Assembly: GCA_948471205.1 (NCBI GenBank) | Contig: CAOKRT010000001.1 | Location: 108,518-172,517 of the forward strand | Source of the DNA: an uncultured Oscillospiraceae bacterium | GTDB taxonomy: Bacteria > Bacillota > Clostridia > Oscillospirales > Acutalibacteraceae | Length of the DNA stretch: 64,000 nt | Reading direction: 5' to 3' | Shown here: positions 62,812-64,000 of the stretch, one piece after another | Layout of the letters: every line of letters begins with the position of its first letter | Numbering within the stretch: the stretch's first letter is position 1 | The notes under the pieces: generated by a model | The model's database searches: none | The model's input: the letters and a program-made list of their open reading frames with translations, nothing else | What the model was told of the DNA's origin: nothing | Program-made: the position numbers and the translations under genes

Positions 62812-64000
62812 ATGAAAATAACAAAGGCAAACGGAAAAATTGAATATGCGCTTATTGAAAATCTGAAAAAGCGCAGCGGGGAAACAGACCCCAAAATAGT
62901 GGATATTGTTACATCTATTATTAACGGAGTGAAAGACGGCGGCGATGATGCCGTGCGTGAATATACAGTAAGATTTGATGGTGCACTTCCTAAAAAAACG
63001 GTTATTGAAAAGGACGAGCTTTCGGATTATCTGAATTATGTGGATGATGATTTTAAAAAGGCAATAGAAGATGCAAAAAACAATATTTACGATTTTCATC
63101 AGCGTCAGGCGCAGCAAAGCTGGCTTACCACGGGCGAAAACGGTGTTATAATGGGACAAAGGGTACGGGGTTTGAACCGTGTGGGCATTTACGTGCCGGG
63201 CGGCACTGCGGCTTATCCCAGTTCTGTTTTAATGAATGCTGTGCCGGCAAAGATTGCCGGCGTTAAGGAAATTATAATGGTTACACCGCCTGCGAAGGAC
63301 GGTAATCCGAATCCGAATATTATGGCGGCTGCCGCTGTTGCAGGTGTTGACAGAGTTTTTCTTTGCGGCGGTGCGCAGGCTGTGGCGGCACTGGCATACG
63401 GAACAGAAAAAATACCGAAGGTTGATAAAATTGTAGGACCGGGAAATATTTTTGTGGCAACTGCAAAAAAACTGCTTTACGGCGTTGTAGATATTGATAT
63501 GGTTGCCGGTCCGTCTGAAATTCTTATTGTTGCCGATAAAAGTGCAAAACCCGCATTTCTTGCCGCAGATTTAATGAGCCAGGCAGAACATGATGTAATG
63601 GCTTCCTCTATTCTGCTTACTACTTCGGAAAATATTGCAAAAGCAACGGCAAAAGAGATTGAAAAGCAAATTAAATTCCTTGAAAGACAGGAGATTATCG
63701 GAAAATCTCTTGAAGATTACGGAGAAATTATTGTTTGTGAAAATCTTGACCAGGCTATAAATTTTGCAAATGAGCTTGCACCTGAGCACCTGGAAATGTG
63801 TGTGGAGGAGCCGCTTAAATATATTGGTATGATAGATAATGCAGGTTCTGTATTTCTTGGAAATTGGTCGCCGGAACCGCTGGGAGATTATTTTGCAGGA
63901 CCAAACCATGTGCTTCCTACAAGCGGAACGGCAAGGTTTTTCAGCCCGCTTTCGGTGGACAGCTTTGTTAAAAAATCATCTTTTATTTATTACACCGAAC
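62812..64000 (+). CDS. hisD: Histidinol dehydrogenase (partial, runs off the window)
   Basis: The first 396 residues of HisD, which oxidises histidinol to histidine. RVGIYVPGGTAAYPSS (nucleotide region), CGGAQAVAALAYGT, GPSEILI, the zinc and base residues in SQAEHD, APEHLE and GDYFAGPNHVLPT are all intact. The frame is open to the right edge. AGGTAG precedes the ATG. Confidence 0.95.
   Translation, partial: MKITKANGKIEYALIENLKKRSGETDPKIVDIVTSIINGVKDGGDDAVREYTVRFDGALPKKTVIEKDELSDYLNYVDDDFKKAIEDAKNNIYDFHQRQAQQSWLTTGENGVIMGQRVRGLNRVGIYVPGGTAAYPSSVLMNAVPAKIAGVKEIIMVTPPAKDGNPNPNIMAAAAVAGVDRVFLCGGAQAVAALAYGTEKIPKVDKIVGPGNIFVATAKKLLYGVVDIDMVAGPSEILIVADKSAKPAFLAADLMSQAEHDVMASSILLTTSENIAKATAKEIEKQIKFLERQEIIGKSLEDYGEIIVCENLDQAINFANELAPEHLEMCVEEPLKYIGMIDNAGSVFLGNWSPEPLGDYFAGPNHVLPTSGTARFFSPLSVDSFVKKSSFIYYTE

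Overview
The window looks like a chromosomal segment of an anaerobic, AT-rich Clostridia-type Firmicute, probably a gut member of the Oscillospirales/Ruminococcaceae sphere. Supporting marks are a PolC-type replicase, an Rnf ion-pumping complex beside an F-type ATP synthase, an ECF vitamin transporter, the MurT/GatD lipid II amidation pair, glycan-degrading enzymes (GH38, GH29, GH43) with a GPH sugar symporter, and consensus sigma-A promoters with strong GGAGG ribosome binding sites. No tRNA, rRNA, CRISPR array or insertion sequence was recognised.

Layout. 1-7,000: end of a BspA-like repeat protein, a RecD2-like helicase, an MreB-family actin and an ECF transporter (T, fused double ATPase, S). 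7,000-9,450: an array of four 73-residue Xre regulators, each with its own differently sequenced operator, plus one divergently read 80-residue gene and decayed copies of its leader. 9,450-12,000: proS-galE. 12,200-18,450: an ATP synthase operon in which subunits delta and alpha are one polypeptide; the c subunit lacks the Na+ ligands, so proton coupling is predicted. 18,500-28,520: a HAD phosphatase fused to a DUF523 (thiouracil-desulfurase-like) domain, a TfoX C-terminal domain protein, then rnfCDGEAB, apbE, a NusG-II protein, a Gx transporter, a gamma carbonic anhydrase and small genes. 28,600-37,200: a glycan-use locus under an AraC regulator. 37,300-41,000: a YhcC-type radical SAM protein, an inositol monophosphatase family protein and murT-gatD.

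41,000-64,000: the conserved translation/envelope/replication string rpsB-tsf // pyrH-frr-uppS-cdsA-dxr-rseP-ispG-polC, then hisZ-hisG (fused) and hisD (cut by the window end). A roughly 7.8 kb prophage remnant (43.0-50.8 kb) interrupts the string between tsf and pyrH. It keeps an S24-type repressor with divergent promoters, a holin, a CHAP lysin joined to a C-type-lectin tail-adhesin domain, small tail/lysis genes, a catalytically degenerate recombinase-like protein, and what appears to be the front half of a YonO/RdRp-like RNA polymerase abutting the end of a tail gene.

How the parts work together: Rnf (ferredoxin:NAD+ oxidoreductase) would build the ion gradient used by the ATP synthase, with ApbE attaching FMN to RnfD and RnfG. 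The sugar locus imports and trims mannose-, fucose- and arabinose/xylose-type glycans. The rpsB-polC string couples translation, lipid and isoprenoid supply and replication. The most unusual items are the delta-alpha ATP synthase fusion, a PolC without its exonuclease domain but with a complete PHP metal site, the HAD-DUF523 fusion, the Xre/operator array, and the chimeric genes of the prophage remnant.
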